Shown: positions 8,519 through 16,025 of the stretch, piece by piece
Numbering within the stretch: the first letter of the stretch is position 1
Layout of the letters: each line of letters starts with the position of its first letter
NCBI GenBank assembly: GCA_026645575.1
Contig: JAPKMW010000140.1
Span: 1 to 22,952 of the forward strand
From: Caldilineaceae bacterium
GTDB taxonomy: Bacteria; Chloroflexota; Anaerolineae; Caldilineales; Caldilineaceae
Reading direction: 5' to 3'
DNA: 22,952 bases
Made by a program: the position numbers and the translations under genes
Notes under the pieces: generated by a model
The model's input: the letters and a program-made list of their open reading frames with translations, nothing else
What the model was told of the DNA's origin: nothing
The model's database searches: none

Positions 8519-8798
8519 TTACAAAGTGAATTTCAATGCGGTGTCCAACCGCTTGCGCATATCTGCGTAAAGTTGTAATTGACGGTGAATGGCTACCTGA
8601 TGTTAAAGATGCTTCTAATCGCGCCACCGCTTCGCGCTTTGTCCCCATTCGCTCTGCCACATCACTTTGTGTAAGACCCGCGCCTTTGCGCGCTTGAAGC
8701 ATTTGACGAAGCAATTCAAATTCTGGCGCAAGAGCGTCATATTCTGCCCGAACCTCGGCCACCGCCAGCGCTTTCGCCTTGAGTTCATCATGAGTCAT
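8511..8798 (-). CDS. higA: XRE-family antitoxin (HigA-like)
   Basis: This 95-residue protein has an N-terminal helical region and a Cro/C1-type helix-turn-helix in LTQSDVAERMGTKREAVARL (about residues 42-61). It ends with a short strand (HRIEIHFVKQ) typical of HigA-type antitoxins. It would neutralise the toxin encoded just upstream and repress the shared promoter. The toxin-first order and the 4-base ATGA overlap with the toxin stop are characteristic of higBA operons. A plausible operator palindrome lies before the toxin start. Antitoxin identity is well supported by fold and context; the exact subfamily is inferred. Confidence 0.85.
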   Translation of the reverse strand: MTHDELKAKALAVAEVRAEYDALAPEFELLRQMLQARKGAGLTQSDVAERMGTKREAVARLEASLTSGSHSPSITTLRRYAQAVGHRIEIHFVKQ

Positions 8799-9088
8799 CG
8801 ATTCTTTACCTCCCGTAATCGCCGTTGAGCAACTTTTAACTCTTTTTGTGGCGTCTTCTCTGTTTTCTTCACAAACGAGTGGAGCATGATAATTCTTCGC
8901 CCAACCAACGTACAGTAAAAGACACGAGCAATCCCTTCAATTCCTTTAACACGTAATTCAAAGAGACCATCGCCCATTGACCGCGTGTGTGGCATACCAA
9001 GATTCGCCCCAAACTCCACAAGCAGCTCAGTGAGACGCAGATAGCGAGCAAGTAGCCCTGGCGGTAGCTCCAATCGTCCACATATCAT
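8795..9088 (-). CDS. higB: RelE/HigB-type toxin (phage Gp49-like)
   Basis: This 97-residue protein matches the Gp49-like branch of the RelE/ParE superfamily. It shows LTELLVEFGANLGMPHTRSM, then GLFELRVKG, a central IARVFYC strand, RRIIMLHSFVKKT and a basic C-terminus with a KxTxKTPxxE-like signature. Such toxins are usually ribosome-dependent mRNA endonucleases. ATG 9088 is the first start in frame, with a stop codon 24 bases upstream. The protein therefore lacks roughly 15 residues that relatives carry before the PPGLLARY segment, so the first strand may be missing or altered. It may be a naturally short form or a partially eroded copy. It precedes and overlaps the antitoxin gene by 4 bases. 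Confidence 0.82.
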   Translation of the reverse strand: MICGRLELPPGLLARYLRLTELLVEFGANLGMPHTRSMGDGLFELRVKGIEGIARVFYCTLVGRRIIMLHSFVKKTEKTPQKELKVAQRRLREVKNR

Positions 9089-9092
9089 AAGT

Positions 9093-9108
9093 GTAACATA
9101 TTTGTTAC
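9093..9108. promoter_or_regulatory. Palindromic operator candidate for the toxin-antitoxin operon
   Basis: A perfect inverted repeat GTAACA-TATT-TGTTAC sits 4 bases upstream of the toxin ATG and just downstream of the proposed -10 on the minus strand. This is where a HigA-type repressor would be expected to bind for autoregulation. Confidence 0.5.
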
Positions 9109-9111
9109 CAA

Positions 9112-9141
9112 ATTACAAGAGACAATTTACTAACTTTTCAA
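9112..9141 (-). promoter_or_regulatory. Promoter candidate for the toxin-antitoxin operon
   Basis: On the minus strand, TTGAAA (9136-9141) and TGTAAT (9112-9117) are separated by 18 bases, a reasonable sigma70-type pair. The predicted transcript would begin within the palindrome at 9093-9108. Confidence 0.4.
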
Positions 9142-9151
9142 CCGCCTCTCT

Positions 9152-9228
9152 ATACTCAGTAGTCCGCAGTCCTAAGTCCAGAGTCCTAAGTCAGACTCGA
9201 TAGCGTTGCGGTCTACTGATACTCAGTA
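9152..9228. repeat. Small composite repeat: direct repeats around an imperfect inverted repeat
   Basis: ATACTCAGTA occurs at 9152-9161 and again at 9219-9228. Between and overlapping them are an imperfect inverted repeat (CAGTAGTCCGCA at 9157-9168 against TGCGGTCTACTG at 9207-9218, one mismatch) and a direct repeat GTCCTAAGTC (9169-9178, 9183-9192). It resembles a short nonautonomous element or its remnant. The rest of the spacer up to 9363 holds a small hairpin (TCCCCT/AGGGGA, 9237-9256) and nothing else recognisable. Confidence 0.55.
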
Positions 9229-9363
9229 TGTTTTGCTCCCCTCCAAAAGTAGGGGATCAATTTCCTACCGTTGCACGCAGACACGCGCCCGACTCCTTGC
9301 TACACTCTACTTTACCAAATAAATTTTTCGTAAAGAATCGGATTTGTTGCAAGGAGTGCAAAA

Positions 9364-10170
9364 ATGATTGTCAACCGCCTTTCCACCCTCATGCTGGCCG
9401 GGACACTGTTGTTGACCGGCTGCGCCGGGCGCGCCCAGCCACCCCAGAACTTGACGCTGGCTGAAGTACCGGTGAACCGACCGGCAAATCTGCCGGCGCC
9501 CGATGCCCCACGTCTGAGCAATCGCGAAGGCCGCCCCCAACGGTTGCCGGGTAATGCTGAACGCCAGGCCGGACAGAGCTTACCTGCTGCCAACCTGGCC
9601 CAACCGGCCGCCGTTGTGGACTATGACGCCGCCCAAATGTTAACCACTTTTGCCCAGAGCTATCTTGGCATCACGCCGACGGTGGTGCGGGCGCAGGGAA
9701 CCAGCGGTGATCTCATCTTGCCACCACAGATCAGCGAAAAAGTGAACGGCACGGTCAGCCTGGCTGGCCAGGTGAGCGCCGGCCTGATCACCGTGGGCAA
9801 CCAGCGTGGCGCCGCCCAGGTGGCCGTCGGCGGCGGGTCGATCAGCGGTGATCTGGAGGCGGATATTTCTAACGCCGCCGTAGGCGCCTACTCCTTGTTA
9901 TTGCCCGGTGTCGCTACCCCCAGCGATGCGAGTGCAGCGTTGGCGTTGATTACCAGCACCTACCCCGGCCTGGCAGCCTTCGATCTCCAACCGGAAGCCG
10001 GCGGACAAGGGTATGGTTTCCGCGCCGTTACGACAACGCCAGGGATTGATTTGCAGACCAAAGAAGCAACGATGGTTGCTCAGGTGGTCGTCGCCGGCGT
10101 CAGTGGACAAGGGCGGGCGGCGGTGGTTTGGGTCGTTGTGGGCAATGGGACCTTTGCCGTGGCGCTATAG
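9364..10170 (+). CDS. Predicted lipoprotein of unknown function
   Basis: The N-terminus is a lipoprotein signal: a short basic start, a hydrophobic core and the lipobox LLTGC with Cys20 as the lipidation site. The mature part of about 249 residues has a Pro/Ala-rich linker (about 21-75), then a region rich in Gly, Ala and Val with alternating strands (NGTVSLAGQVSAGLITVG, about 125-142). It ends in a strongly hydrophobic strand segment (AAVVWVVVGNGTFAVAL). I do not recognise a family. A good AAGGAG site stands 7 bases before the ATG. It is 87 bases upstream of the sulfatase gene on the same strand and may be co-expressed. Export and lipidation are well supported; function is unknown. Confidence 0.75.
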   Translation: MIVNRLSTLMLAGTLLLTGCAGRAQPPQNLTLAEVPVNRPANLPAPDAPRLSNREGRPQRLPGNAERQAGQSLPAANLAQPAAVVDYDAAQMLTTFAQSYLGITPTVVRAQGTSGDLILPPQISEKVNGTVSLAGQVSAGLITVGNQRGAAQVAVGGGSISGDLEADISNAAVGAYSLLLPGVATPSDASAALALITSTYPGLAAFDLQPEAGGQGYGFRAVTTTPGIDLQTKEATMVAQVVVAGVSGQGRAAVVWVVVGNGTFAVAL

Positions 10171-10257
10171 TTGCGTGTTGCGTGGCTTCGACGTGAGCTC
10201 AGCCGAACGTTGCGTGAACGATTGAGATTGATCACGTATTTAGTTGAGGAAACAATT

Positions 10258-11901
10258 ATGAACCGACGAACTTTCTTAAAGAGCGCCGCTACCGCTGGCG
10301 CACTCTGCCTGGGCAACCAACTGTTGCCCACACCCTGGCGCACTGTCGCCCCCCAACGGGTCTTGGCCGCCGACGGCGCACCTAACCTGTTAGTCATCAT
10401 TGTTGATCAGATGCGTTCGCCCCAGTGGTTCCCCGACCAGGCGGCGCTGGACAGCTATTTGCCCAACATGGCCCGCTTGCGCCAAGGGGCGGTCAACCTG
10501 GGCCGCCATTACACCGTCGCCGCAGCTTGTACTCCGGCGCGCGCCTGTATGGTCACGGGGCTTTATACCCACCAGACCTGGTGTATGGTGACGCAAAGCA
10601 GCGTCCTCAACACGGGCTTTCCCACGTGGGGCAGTATGCTGCGCAACCACGGCTACCAGACCAACTGGTTCGGCAAATGGCATTTAAGTGAAGAAACTTG
10701 TCCCGATCTGGAAGCCTATGGCTTTAACGGTCAGCCTTGCCCCGATCCGCACGGTTCGCCCGGTCAGGGGGATGCCCGCGACCCCAACATCGCGACCCAA
10801 TTCGCCACCTGGATGGCCTCGGCGCAAGCCAACAACGGCCCCTGGTGTACCACCGTCAGCTTTGTCAACCCGCATGACATCATGTGGTATCCCCGCTTTA
10901 CCGAAGCGCTCAACGATCAGGCCAATCCGCCAAAGGTTTTTAGTGAAATGCCGGCCAACTACGAAACACCCGCGCAACTGATCGCCCGCCAGAAGCCCCG
11001 CACCCAGCGTGCTTTGCAACAGCTTGCCGCCCAGAGTTTTGGCGCCATCAACTTTAGCGGGCCTAATTATGAAGCGGCCTGGCTGGAGATGCTCGATCTC
11101 TACCTGCTCTTGCAGCAACATATTGACGAACAGATCGGTCGCGTGTTGAATGCCCTGGAAGCCAAACCGGCCGTGGCCGCCAATACGGTGATTTTGTTCA
11201 TGTCGGATCATGGCGAATATTGCGGCTCGCATGGCTTGCGCGGCAAGGGGGGTAGCGTTTATGAAGAGTCGATCCATGTCCCCTTCTATGTCAAGGATTT
11301 GACCGGTCGCTTCACCGCCAACCCCGAAACTACGCGCACCCAACTCACCGCCAGCGTTGATGTTGCGCCGCTGCTCCTCACCCTGGGGACCGGCGGCAAC
11401 AGTTGGCGACAACAGGCGCAATATGCTCATCTGGCGAATCGCCTGGATGTGGCCGCCATCCTGAAGGATTCAACGGCGGCGGGGCGTCCCTACATTTTGC
11501 ACACCACCGACGAACCGGGCAATGAAGAAGACCCGTCCACCCCCTACACCGATAATCCGCCTAATCACATCATCGGCTACCGCACGCCGACAGCCAAACT
11601 GGGTCTCTATAGCTACTGGGAGACGGGAACAACCACCATCAGCCCAACGGATCAGGATCGCGAACTTTATGATTACAGCAGCACTGGCGGCCAACACGAG
11701 ATCGACAACATCGCCCCCGCCGGCGGCGCACTCTATGACCAACTTTACACCGCCTTGACCACCGACGCCATCCCCAACGAGTTGCGCCAACCGTTGCCGG
11801 ACTATCTGCAAGCCCCGCAACAGGCCGCGCTCAATACCTATCTGGCTGAGTTTGGCGGCAGTCGCCACCTTTACTTACCAACCGCGCTGAAGAGCGAGTA
11901 A
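10258..11901 (+). CDS. Tat-exported sulfatase (Cys-type)
   Basis: The protein begins with a twin-arginine signal (MNRRTFLKSAATAGALCLG), so it should be exported folded. The sulfatase signature is clear: ACTPARACMVTGLYTHQT with C91-x-P-x-R95, in which Cys91 is expected to be oxidised to formylglycine and act as the catalytic nucleophile. Metal-site residues are visible in IIVDQMR (D50) and MSDHGEYCGSHG (D317, H318). The substrate (sulfated sugar, lipid or phosphonate-like ester) cannot be assigned. ATG 10258 is chosen because it gives the Tat signal and follows GAGGA at a suitable spacing; the frame continues upstream to a TTG right after the lipoprotein stop. No formylglycine-generating enzyme is encoded here. 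The C-terminus carries a RHLYLPTALKSE tail resembling the YLP tail on the next protein. Confidence 0.9.
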   Translation: MNRRTFLKSAATAGALCLGNQLLPTPWRTVAPQRVLAADGAPNLLVIIVDQMRSPQWFPDQAALDSYLPNMARLRQGAVNLGRHYTVAAACTPARACMVTGLYTHQTWCMVTQSSVLNTGFPTWGSMLRNHGYQTNWFGKWHLSEETCPDLEAYGFNGQPCPDPHGSPGQGDARDPNIATQFATWMASAQANNGPWCTTVSFVNPHDIMWYPRFTEALNDQANPPKVFSEMPANYETPAQLIARQKPRTQRALQQLAAQSFGAINFSGPNYEAAWLEMLDLYLLLQQHIDEQIGRVLNALEAKPAVAANTVILFMSDHGEYCGSHGLRGKGGSVYEESIHVPFYVKDLTGRFTANPETTRTQLTASVDVAPLLLTLGTGGNSWRQQAQYAHLANRLDVAAILKDSTAAGRPYILHTTDEPGNEEDPSTPYTDNPPNHIIGYRTPTAKLGLYSYWETGTTTISPTDQDRELYDYSSTGGQHEIDNIAPAGGALYDQLYTALTTDAIPNELRQPLPDYLQAPQQAALNTYLAEFGGSRHLYLPTALKSE

Positions 11902-11905
11902 ACCT

Positions 11906-11958
11906 GTAGTAAAGACTTTAGTCTTCCCACAGCTCCCAAAGACTGAAGTCTTTACTAC
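11906..11958. repeat. Inverted repeat with 20-base arms
   Basis: GTAGTAAAGACTTTAGTCTT (11906-11925) pairs with 11939-11958 with a single mismatch around a 13-base loop. It lies just after the sulfatase stop and could act as a bidirectional terminator. The high symmetry and nested AAGACT motifs also fit a dispersed REP/MITE-type palindrome. Confidence 0.75.
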
Positions 11959-11983
11959 GGTAGAAAAGGATGAGGAAAATTTT

Positions 11984-13141
11984 ATGATACTCTACCACAT
12001 GAACCTACGCACGGGCTTGACCGCCGCGCTCCTGGCTTGCCTCTGTAGCCTTAGTTTCTGGCTTACCGCAGCAGCCTGTGATCTGAGTGGCGCGGATGCT
12101 TTCCCGCTGGATGCGGCCGCTGCGCCTCACCTTCATGCCCAACCACAGGGCTTGACCTTTGCCAGTGCGCTCGCCGCCAGCAATAACTATTCGGCAACCA
12201 TTGTCGGCGCCGTTGCCCTGGGCGCAGCTCCGCATGGCGTTGCCATCACCCCCGATGGTCGCCAGATTTATGTCACCGACTTTAACGCCCGCAGCGTCAG
12301 CGTGATCGACGCCGCTCAATTGACGGTCATCGACACCATTGCCGTGGGTCGCGGCGCCGTCAACGTGATTCTCACCACCGATGGCACACGAGCCTATGTG
12401 ACCAACGAACTGGATGACACCCTCTCGGTCATCGACACGACCACGCGCCAGGTTATCCGCACTATCCCCCTGCCGGATCGGCCCCACGGCATGTCTCTGG
12501 GCGTCGATCCGACCACCGGCGCCATTGACCAGCGGCTCTATGTGGCAAACTTGGGGAGTGATCAGCTCTCGGTTTTGAATACGGCAACCCTCGAAGTGAT
12601 CAACCATGTCGCAGTCGGCAATACACCCGATTCCCCGTTGGCGACAAAAGATGGCAAAGGAGTGTGGGTCACCAATTATGGCGAAGGCGAGGCCAGCACC
12701 CTCAGCCTGGTCGATACCCTGAGCTTTACCGAAATTTACACCTTGCCCGTCGGCATCTACCCCCACGGTATCAAGTTTGCCCCCGATGGCAGTCAACTCT
12801 ATGTCTCGGTGCAAGGCGAAGACAAGTTGGTGGTTGTCGATCCGGTCACACGACAAATCACGAATAGCTACCCCGCTGGCAATGCGCCTCACGGCCTGGG
12901 GATCTCACCGGATGGCGGCTACCTGTGGACGGGCGATCTGGTTAGCCGCACCAGCACGATTATCGAGGCCCACAGCGGCGCCGTGATCGCGCAATTGAAC
13001 ACCGGCGCTCTCTCCAACCCCCATGCCATCGCCTTCGCCCCTGACGGGCACCGCGCCTACATCAGCGACTTCACCGGACGGCGCTTGCTGGTTGTCAACG
13101 TGATGAAGCCAACAAGCTATTTACCGGTAATTGTGCGATAA
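11984..13141 (+). CDS. Secreted YVTN-family beta-propeller protein
   Basis: After a signal peptide (hydrophobic segment at about residues 11-31), the 385-residue protein consists of repeated propeller blades with the family pattern of PHGVAITPDG, IYVTDFNARSVSVID and a turn such as VIDTIAVG. About seven blades are visible. Such proteins form a rigid beta-propeller outside the cytoplasm and serve in binding or adhesion; no catalytic residues are evident. ATG 11984 has GAGGA seven bases upstream; an in-frame ATG at 11999 is an alternative. The protein ends PTSYLPVIVR, a short YLP tail of a kind I associate with secreted Chloroflexi proteins. It lies 82 bases after the sulfatase gene, with a palindrome between. 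Confidence 0.88.
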   Translation: MILYHMNLRTGLTAALLACLCSLSFWLTAAACDLSGADAFPLDAAAAPHLHAQPQGLTFASALAASNNYSATIVGAVALGAAPHGVAITPDGRQIYVTDFNARSVSVIDAAQLTVIDTIAVGRGAVNVILTTDGTRAYVTNELDDTLSVIDTTTRQVIRTIPLPDRPHGMSLGVDPTTGAIDQRLYVANLGSDQLSVLNTATLEVINHVAVGNTPDSPLATKDGKGVWVTNYGEGEASTLSLVDTLSFTEIYTLPVGIYPHGIKFAPDGSQLYVSVQGEDKLVVVDPVTRQITNSYPAGNAPHGLGISPDGGYLWTGDLVSRTSTIIEAHSGAVIAQLNTGALSNPHAIAFAPDGHRAYISDFTGRRLLVVNVMKPTSYLPVIVR

Positions 13142-13150
13142 TAGTGATAA

Positions 13151-13205
13151 CGTGATTCGTGATTCGTTGCCTTCGACAGGCTCAGGCAACGAATCACGAA
13201 TCACG
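13151..13205. repeat. Perfect 22-base inverted repeat with CCTTCGACAGGCTCAGG core
   Basis: Arms at 13151-13172 and 13184-13205 are perfect complements around an 11-base loop. They contain a tandem GTGATTC GTGATTC. The centre CCTTCGACAGGCTCAGG is a motif often seen in dispersed intergenic palindromes. It may terminate the propeller gene's transcript or be a mobile palindrome. It ends 26 bases before the P450 start. Confidence 0.8.
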
Positions 13206-13231
13206 CTTCACGTTTCATTTCGGAGTATTCT

Positions 13232-14584
13232 ATGTCCCACAACCCAACCCCACCCGGACCGCGCCCTTGGCCGGCAATCCGGCTGCTCTTCCAGATGCAG
13301 CGCGATCCGTTAACCTTTTTTGAAAGCTTGGCCCGCGACTATGGCGATATTGCCTATGTCCAGGTCGGGCCACGCCACATTTACATGCTCAATCACCCCG
13401 ACTTTGTGCAGGATGTGCTGGTGACCCATGACCGCAAGTTTCGCAAGAGCCAGGCACTCCAGCGGGCCAGAAGCGTGCTGGGGGACGGGCTGTTGACCAG
13501 TGAAGGCGACTATCACCTGCACCAACGGCGCCTGATCCAACCGCTCTTTCATCGCCGCCAGATTGCAACCTATGCCGAAAGCATGGTCAAACACACGGCG
13601 CAACTTTCTGATCCCGCCGCGCCCCATCACTGGCAAGATGGCGCTACGGTGGACATCCACCGGGAGATGATGAAGCTAACGTTGGCGATTGTCGGCGAGA
13701 CGCTCTTCAACCAGTCGCTCACCGACGAAGCCTCAGCGGTCGGCGCAGCGATGGATGTCTTTAGCGGCAGTTTTCGCCGGCTCATGTCGCCCATCGGGCC
13801 GCTGCTGGACCGTTTGCCCATCCCCGAAACCCGGCGTTTGCGCCAGAGCCAAGCGGCCTTAAACCAGATCGTCGCCAATCTCATTGCCCAACGACGCGAG
13901 CAAGAGGACGGTAACGATCTGCTCTCGCTCCTGCTCACCGCCCACCAGACCGACGACGATGATACCCCGATGACGGATAGTCAAGTGCGCGACGAGGTTT
14001 TGACCCTCATGTTAGCGGGTCATGAAACGACGGCCAACGCGCTAACCTTTGCCTGGTGGCTGTTAGCCCAACACCCGGACGGCGCCGCAAAGCTGGCGGC
14101 GGAAGTGGATCAAGTGTTACAAGGCCGTCTGCCCACCGCAACGGATCTAGAGGGTTTGCGCTACACCCGCATGGTCTTCACCGAAGCGCTACGGCTCTAT
14201 CCACCAGCCTGGATTATGGGTCGTCAGGCGGTGGAAGCGCACGAAATTGGCGGCTATGTCATCCCCGCTGGTGCAACGGTGATGGTCAGCCCGTGGGCCA
14301 TGCACCACGATGCCCGCTACTACCCCGAACCCCTCCGCTTTTACCCCGATCGTTGGGCGCCGGCAGCCCAGGCGGCGCGACCCAAATTCAGCTTCTTCCC
14401 TTTTGGCGCCGGTTCGCGGGTCTGTATTGGGGAACACTTCGCCTGGATGGAAGGTATTCTGATCCTGGCGACGCTGGCGCAACAGTGGCAGGTGCAGCCG
14501 GTGACGATGGAAGCGCCCGCCTTGCGCGCTGGAATTACCTTGCGCCCGCGGGATGAGGTGGCGTTGATCGTCAGCCGTCGATAA
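13232..14584 (+). CDS. Cytochrome P450
   Basis: This 450-residue protein is a soluble bacterial cytochrome P450. Visible landmarks are the I-helix oxygen-activation motif AGHETT (about residue 261), the K-helix ExxR in EALRL (E318, R321), a meander region with FYPDRW, and the haem loop FPFGAGSRVCIGEH with C398 as the thiolate ligand. The sequence style (WxxMxxDPRYYPEPLRFxPxRW-like) suits the CYP102/CYP4-like group of fatty-acid or terpenoid hydroxylases, but the substrate cannot be assigned. No ferredoxin or reductase gene is adjacent. There is no signal peptide. GGAG lies 10 bases before ATG 13232. The gene stands alone between two repeat-containing spacers. Confidence 0.95.
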   Translation: MSHNPTPPGPRPWPAIRLLFQMQRDPLTFFESLARDYGDIAYVQVGPRHIYMLNHPDFVQDVLVTHDRKFRKSQALQRARSVLGDGLLTSEGDYHLHQRRLIQPLFHRRQIATYAESMVKHTAQLSDPAAPHHWQDGATVDIHREMMKLTLAIVGETLFNQSLTDEASAVGAAMDVFSGSFRRLMSPIGPLLDRLPIPETRRLRQSQAALNQIVANLIAQRREQEDGNDLLSLLLTAHQTDDDDTPMTDSQVRDEVLTLMLAGHETTANALTFAWWLLAQHPDGAAKLAAEVDQVLQGRLPTATDLEGLRYTRMVFTEALRLYPPAWIMGRQAVEAHEIGGYVIPAGATVMVSPWAMHHDARYYPEPLRFYPDRWAPAAQAARPKFSFFPFGAGSRVCIGEHFAWMEGILILATLAQQWQVQPVTMEAPALRAGITLRPRDEVALIVSRR

Positions 14585-14597
14585 AAGAGTAACGACT

Positions 14598-14649
14598 ACG
14601 AAAGGAACGAAAGGTTGTCCCCACGCGACCAATCGTTCGTTTCTTTCGT
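14598..14649. repeat. Imperfect inverted repeat after the P450 gene
   Basis: ACGAAAGGAACGAAAGGTTG at 14598-14617 is imperfectly complementary to the CGTTCGTTTCTTTCGT-containing stretch ending at 14649. The stem could terminate the P450 transcript. A related TTTGTTTCTTTCGC copy occurs near 14773. The spacer 14585-14926 as a whole holds this stem, the palindromic element at 14671-14748, AT-rich DNA and a promoter. Confidence 0.45.
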
Positions 14650-14670
14650 AATGGATGATCATTGTGATAA

Positions 14671-14748
14671 AACTTACGTAAGAATGCTTGGTCATCAGAG
14701 ACCATTAGGGTCTACGAGACCCTAATGGTCTGGGCTTGTACGTAAGTT
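14671..14748. mobile_element. 78-base MITE-like palindromic element
   Basis: The element is bounded by perfect 10-base terminal inverted repeats, AACTTACGTA (14671-14680) and TACGTAAGTT (14739-14748). Inside lies a perfect 15-base inverted repeat, AGACCATTAGGGTCT (14699-14713), matched at 14717-14731 with a 3-base ACG loop. There is no coding capacity. Terminal repeats plus an internal hairpin suggest a nonautonomous transposable element; no clear target duplication was seen. Confidence 0.6.
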
Positions 14749-14874
14749 CTATAGGATAGCACAGCCAAAGGTTTGTTTCTTTCGCAATATTTTGTGTGAT
14801 GCCTCAAATTTCTTAAAATAATCCTCTTTTTGTCAAAAGTTTTGATTTAAAAACAAAATTATTGAAATTGCCTA

Positions 14875-14903
14875 TTGACATTGTGCAAAGATTTTGGTAT
14901 TGT
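14875..14903 (+). promoter_or_regulatory. Promoter for the DUF2089/SHOCT-like cluster
   Basis: A perfect -35 box TTGACA (14875-14880) is followed 17 bases later by TATTGT (14898-14903). A better-looking TATACT at 14903-14908 is at a poorer distance (22 bases). The surrounding DNA is AT-rich. The AAGGAG site and ATG of the regulator gene follow within 30 bases. Confidence 0.6.
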
Positions 14904-14926
14904 ATACTCAAAAGGAGTAAACAGCC

Positions 14927-15304
14927 ATGCGCAAAGTCTTAGAACGTTGTCCAAGCTGCGGCGGTGAACTTGAAGTCACCCGTCTCAGTTGCACCCATTG
15001 TGAGACCGTCGTCACCGGTCGTTTTCAGCCCTGTCGTTTTTGCAAACTGCCTCCCGCCAGCGTCCAGTTTCTCGAAGCCTTTGTCAAAAGCCGCGGTAAT
15101 GTCAAAGAGATGGAGCGCGAACTTGGCATCTCCTATTGGACGATCCGCAGTCGCCTTAATGATCTCATTGCTGAGTTGGGCTTTGAAGTGGAAGCCGAGC
15201 AGGAAGACGAAGCCAAAAACCGGCGCCGTGACGTGCTGGAGAAGGTGGATCGCGGGGAAATCGGCGCTGGTGAAGCTGCTGAACTGTTAGCCAAGTTGAA
15301 GTAG
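14927..15304 (+). CDS. DUF2089-type zinc-ribbon/HTH regulator with C-terminal SHOCT-like element
   Basis: This 125-residue protein starts with a zinc ribbon (C8-x2-C11 and C22-x2-C25) followed by a further C36-x2-C39 pair. A helix-turn-helix-like region comes next (GNVKEMERELGISYWTIRSR, about 56-75), then an acidic linker and a C-terminal two-helix element (RRDVLEKVDRGEIGAGEAAE, about 99-118). This matches the DUF2089 family, thought to be DNA-binding regulators. The C-terminal element is the same module that opens the next four proteins. AAGGAG lies 9 bases before the ATG, and a promoter with TTGACA stands just upstream. The stop codon is 12 bases before the next gene. It is likely the autoregulated controller of the cluster, which is an inference. 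Confidence 0.85.
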   Translation: MRKVLERCPSCGGELEVTRLSCTHCETVVTGRFQPCRFCKLPPASVQFLEAFVKSRGNVKEMERELGISYWTIRSRLNDLIAELGFEVEAEQEDEAKNRRRDVLEKVDRGEIGAGEAAELLAKLK

Positions 15305-15316
15305 GAGGAAGAGGCC

Positions 15317-15943
15317 ATGAACGAAGAACGAATGCAGATTTTGCAGATGCTCCAAGATGGCAAGATCAATGTCGATGAGGCGACGCGGCTCTTGGAGGCC
15401 GCCGAAATGCCAAAAGCTGCACCTCCACGCACTGCTGCCACGGCGGATGGGGACGAAGAGGACGAGCCGCCGCCCCATCAACGTCGTGGCATTCGCTTTC
15501 AGGGGGCACACTTTGAACAAATGGAGCTGACTGGCTCCAATCTCGAAGCGGCTGATTTTGCCGGTCAGGATTTGCAGGGCTTTGACTTTACCGGCGCCAA
15601 CCTACAAGGCGCCAACTTCCAGGGGGCCAATTGTGTTGGCCTCAGCCTCACCGGCGCTAATTTGCGTGATGCCAATTTGCGTGATGCCGACTTAACCGAC
15701 GCCGATCTCACCGGTGCTAACTTGACTGGCGCCGATTTTCGCAATGCTAACTTGACCAACGCCGCGCTCACCGGCGCGCGGCTGCGTGACACCGTCTTGG
15801 AAGATGCCAATCTCACCGGCGCGGATCTAACCGGGATCGATCTACGTGGCTTTCGGTTCCGCGATGGCGTTTGGACTCCGACCGATAACGGTAAACGGAA
15901 CAAGCGCAGGAATGGCGGCGACGTCGCCGTGCTAGATCGCTAA
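15317..15943 (+). CDS. SHOCT-like/pentapeptide-repeat protein 1
   Basis: Residues 1-30 form the two-helix SHOCT-like element (EERMQILQMLQDGKINVDEA). An acidic, Pro-rich linker (about 31-58) and a run of pentapeptide repeats (about 60-182) of the A(N/D)LxG type follow, then a basic tail. Pentapeptide repeats form a square right-handed beta-helix; in Qnr and MfpA such rods mimic DNA and bind gyrase, while in many others the role is unknown. There is no signal or membrane segment, so it is cytoplasmic. A strong AGGAGG site overlaps the regulator's stop region and sits 8 bases before the ATG, so translation is probably coupled to the regulator. Family assignment is sure; the function is not. Confidence 0.88.
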   Translation: MNEERMQILQMLQDGKINVDEATRLLEAAEMPKAAPPRTAATADGDEEDEPPPHQRRGIRFQGAHFEQMELTGSNLEAADFAGQDLQGFDFTGANLQGANFQGANCVGLSLTGANLRDANLRDADLTDADLTGANLTGADFRNANLTNAALTGARLRDTVLEDANLTGADLTGIDLRGFRFRDGVWTPTDNGKRNKRRNGGDVAVLDR

Positions 15944-15963
15944 ACGCACTATAAGTTGGATGT

Positions 15964-15989
15964 TTCTTTGCGCCCTCTGCGCCTTTGCC
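15964..15989. repeat. TTTGCGCC-type intergenic repeat remnant
   Basis: A short imperfect repetition of CTTTGCGCC/CTCTGCGCC/CTTTGCC lies in the 82-base spacer. Similar strings occur between genes in many genomes. It has no evident function here. Confidence 0.25.
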
Positions 15990-16025
15990 GTTACCCTTGA
16001 CCCATCAACCAGAAAGAAGGAAATG

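Noticed and set aside
10684..11430. Minus-strand open frame opposite the sulfatase
   Set aside because: It overlaps the catalytic part of the sulfatase and has no start site or family features of its own.
12005..12892. Minus-strand 295-codon open frame opposite the beta-propeller gene
   Set aside because: The plus strand encodes regular YVTN repeats with a signal peptide. The repetitive opposite frame is a by-product of those repeats.
14585..14926. Spacer considered as an RNA gene or riboswitch
   Set aside because: The structure is explained by two inverted repeats and an AT-rich promoter; no conserved riboswitch or tRNA core was recognised.
15960..16025. Upstream extension of the second pentapeptide protein
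   Set aside because: The extra 22 residues come from an intergenic repeat and are absent from the paralogues, all of which start at the MNEER-like segment.
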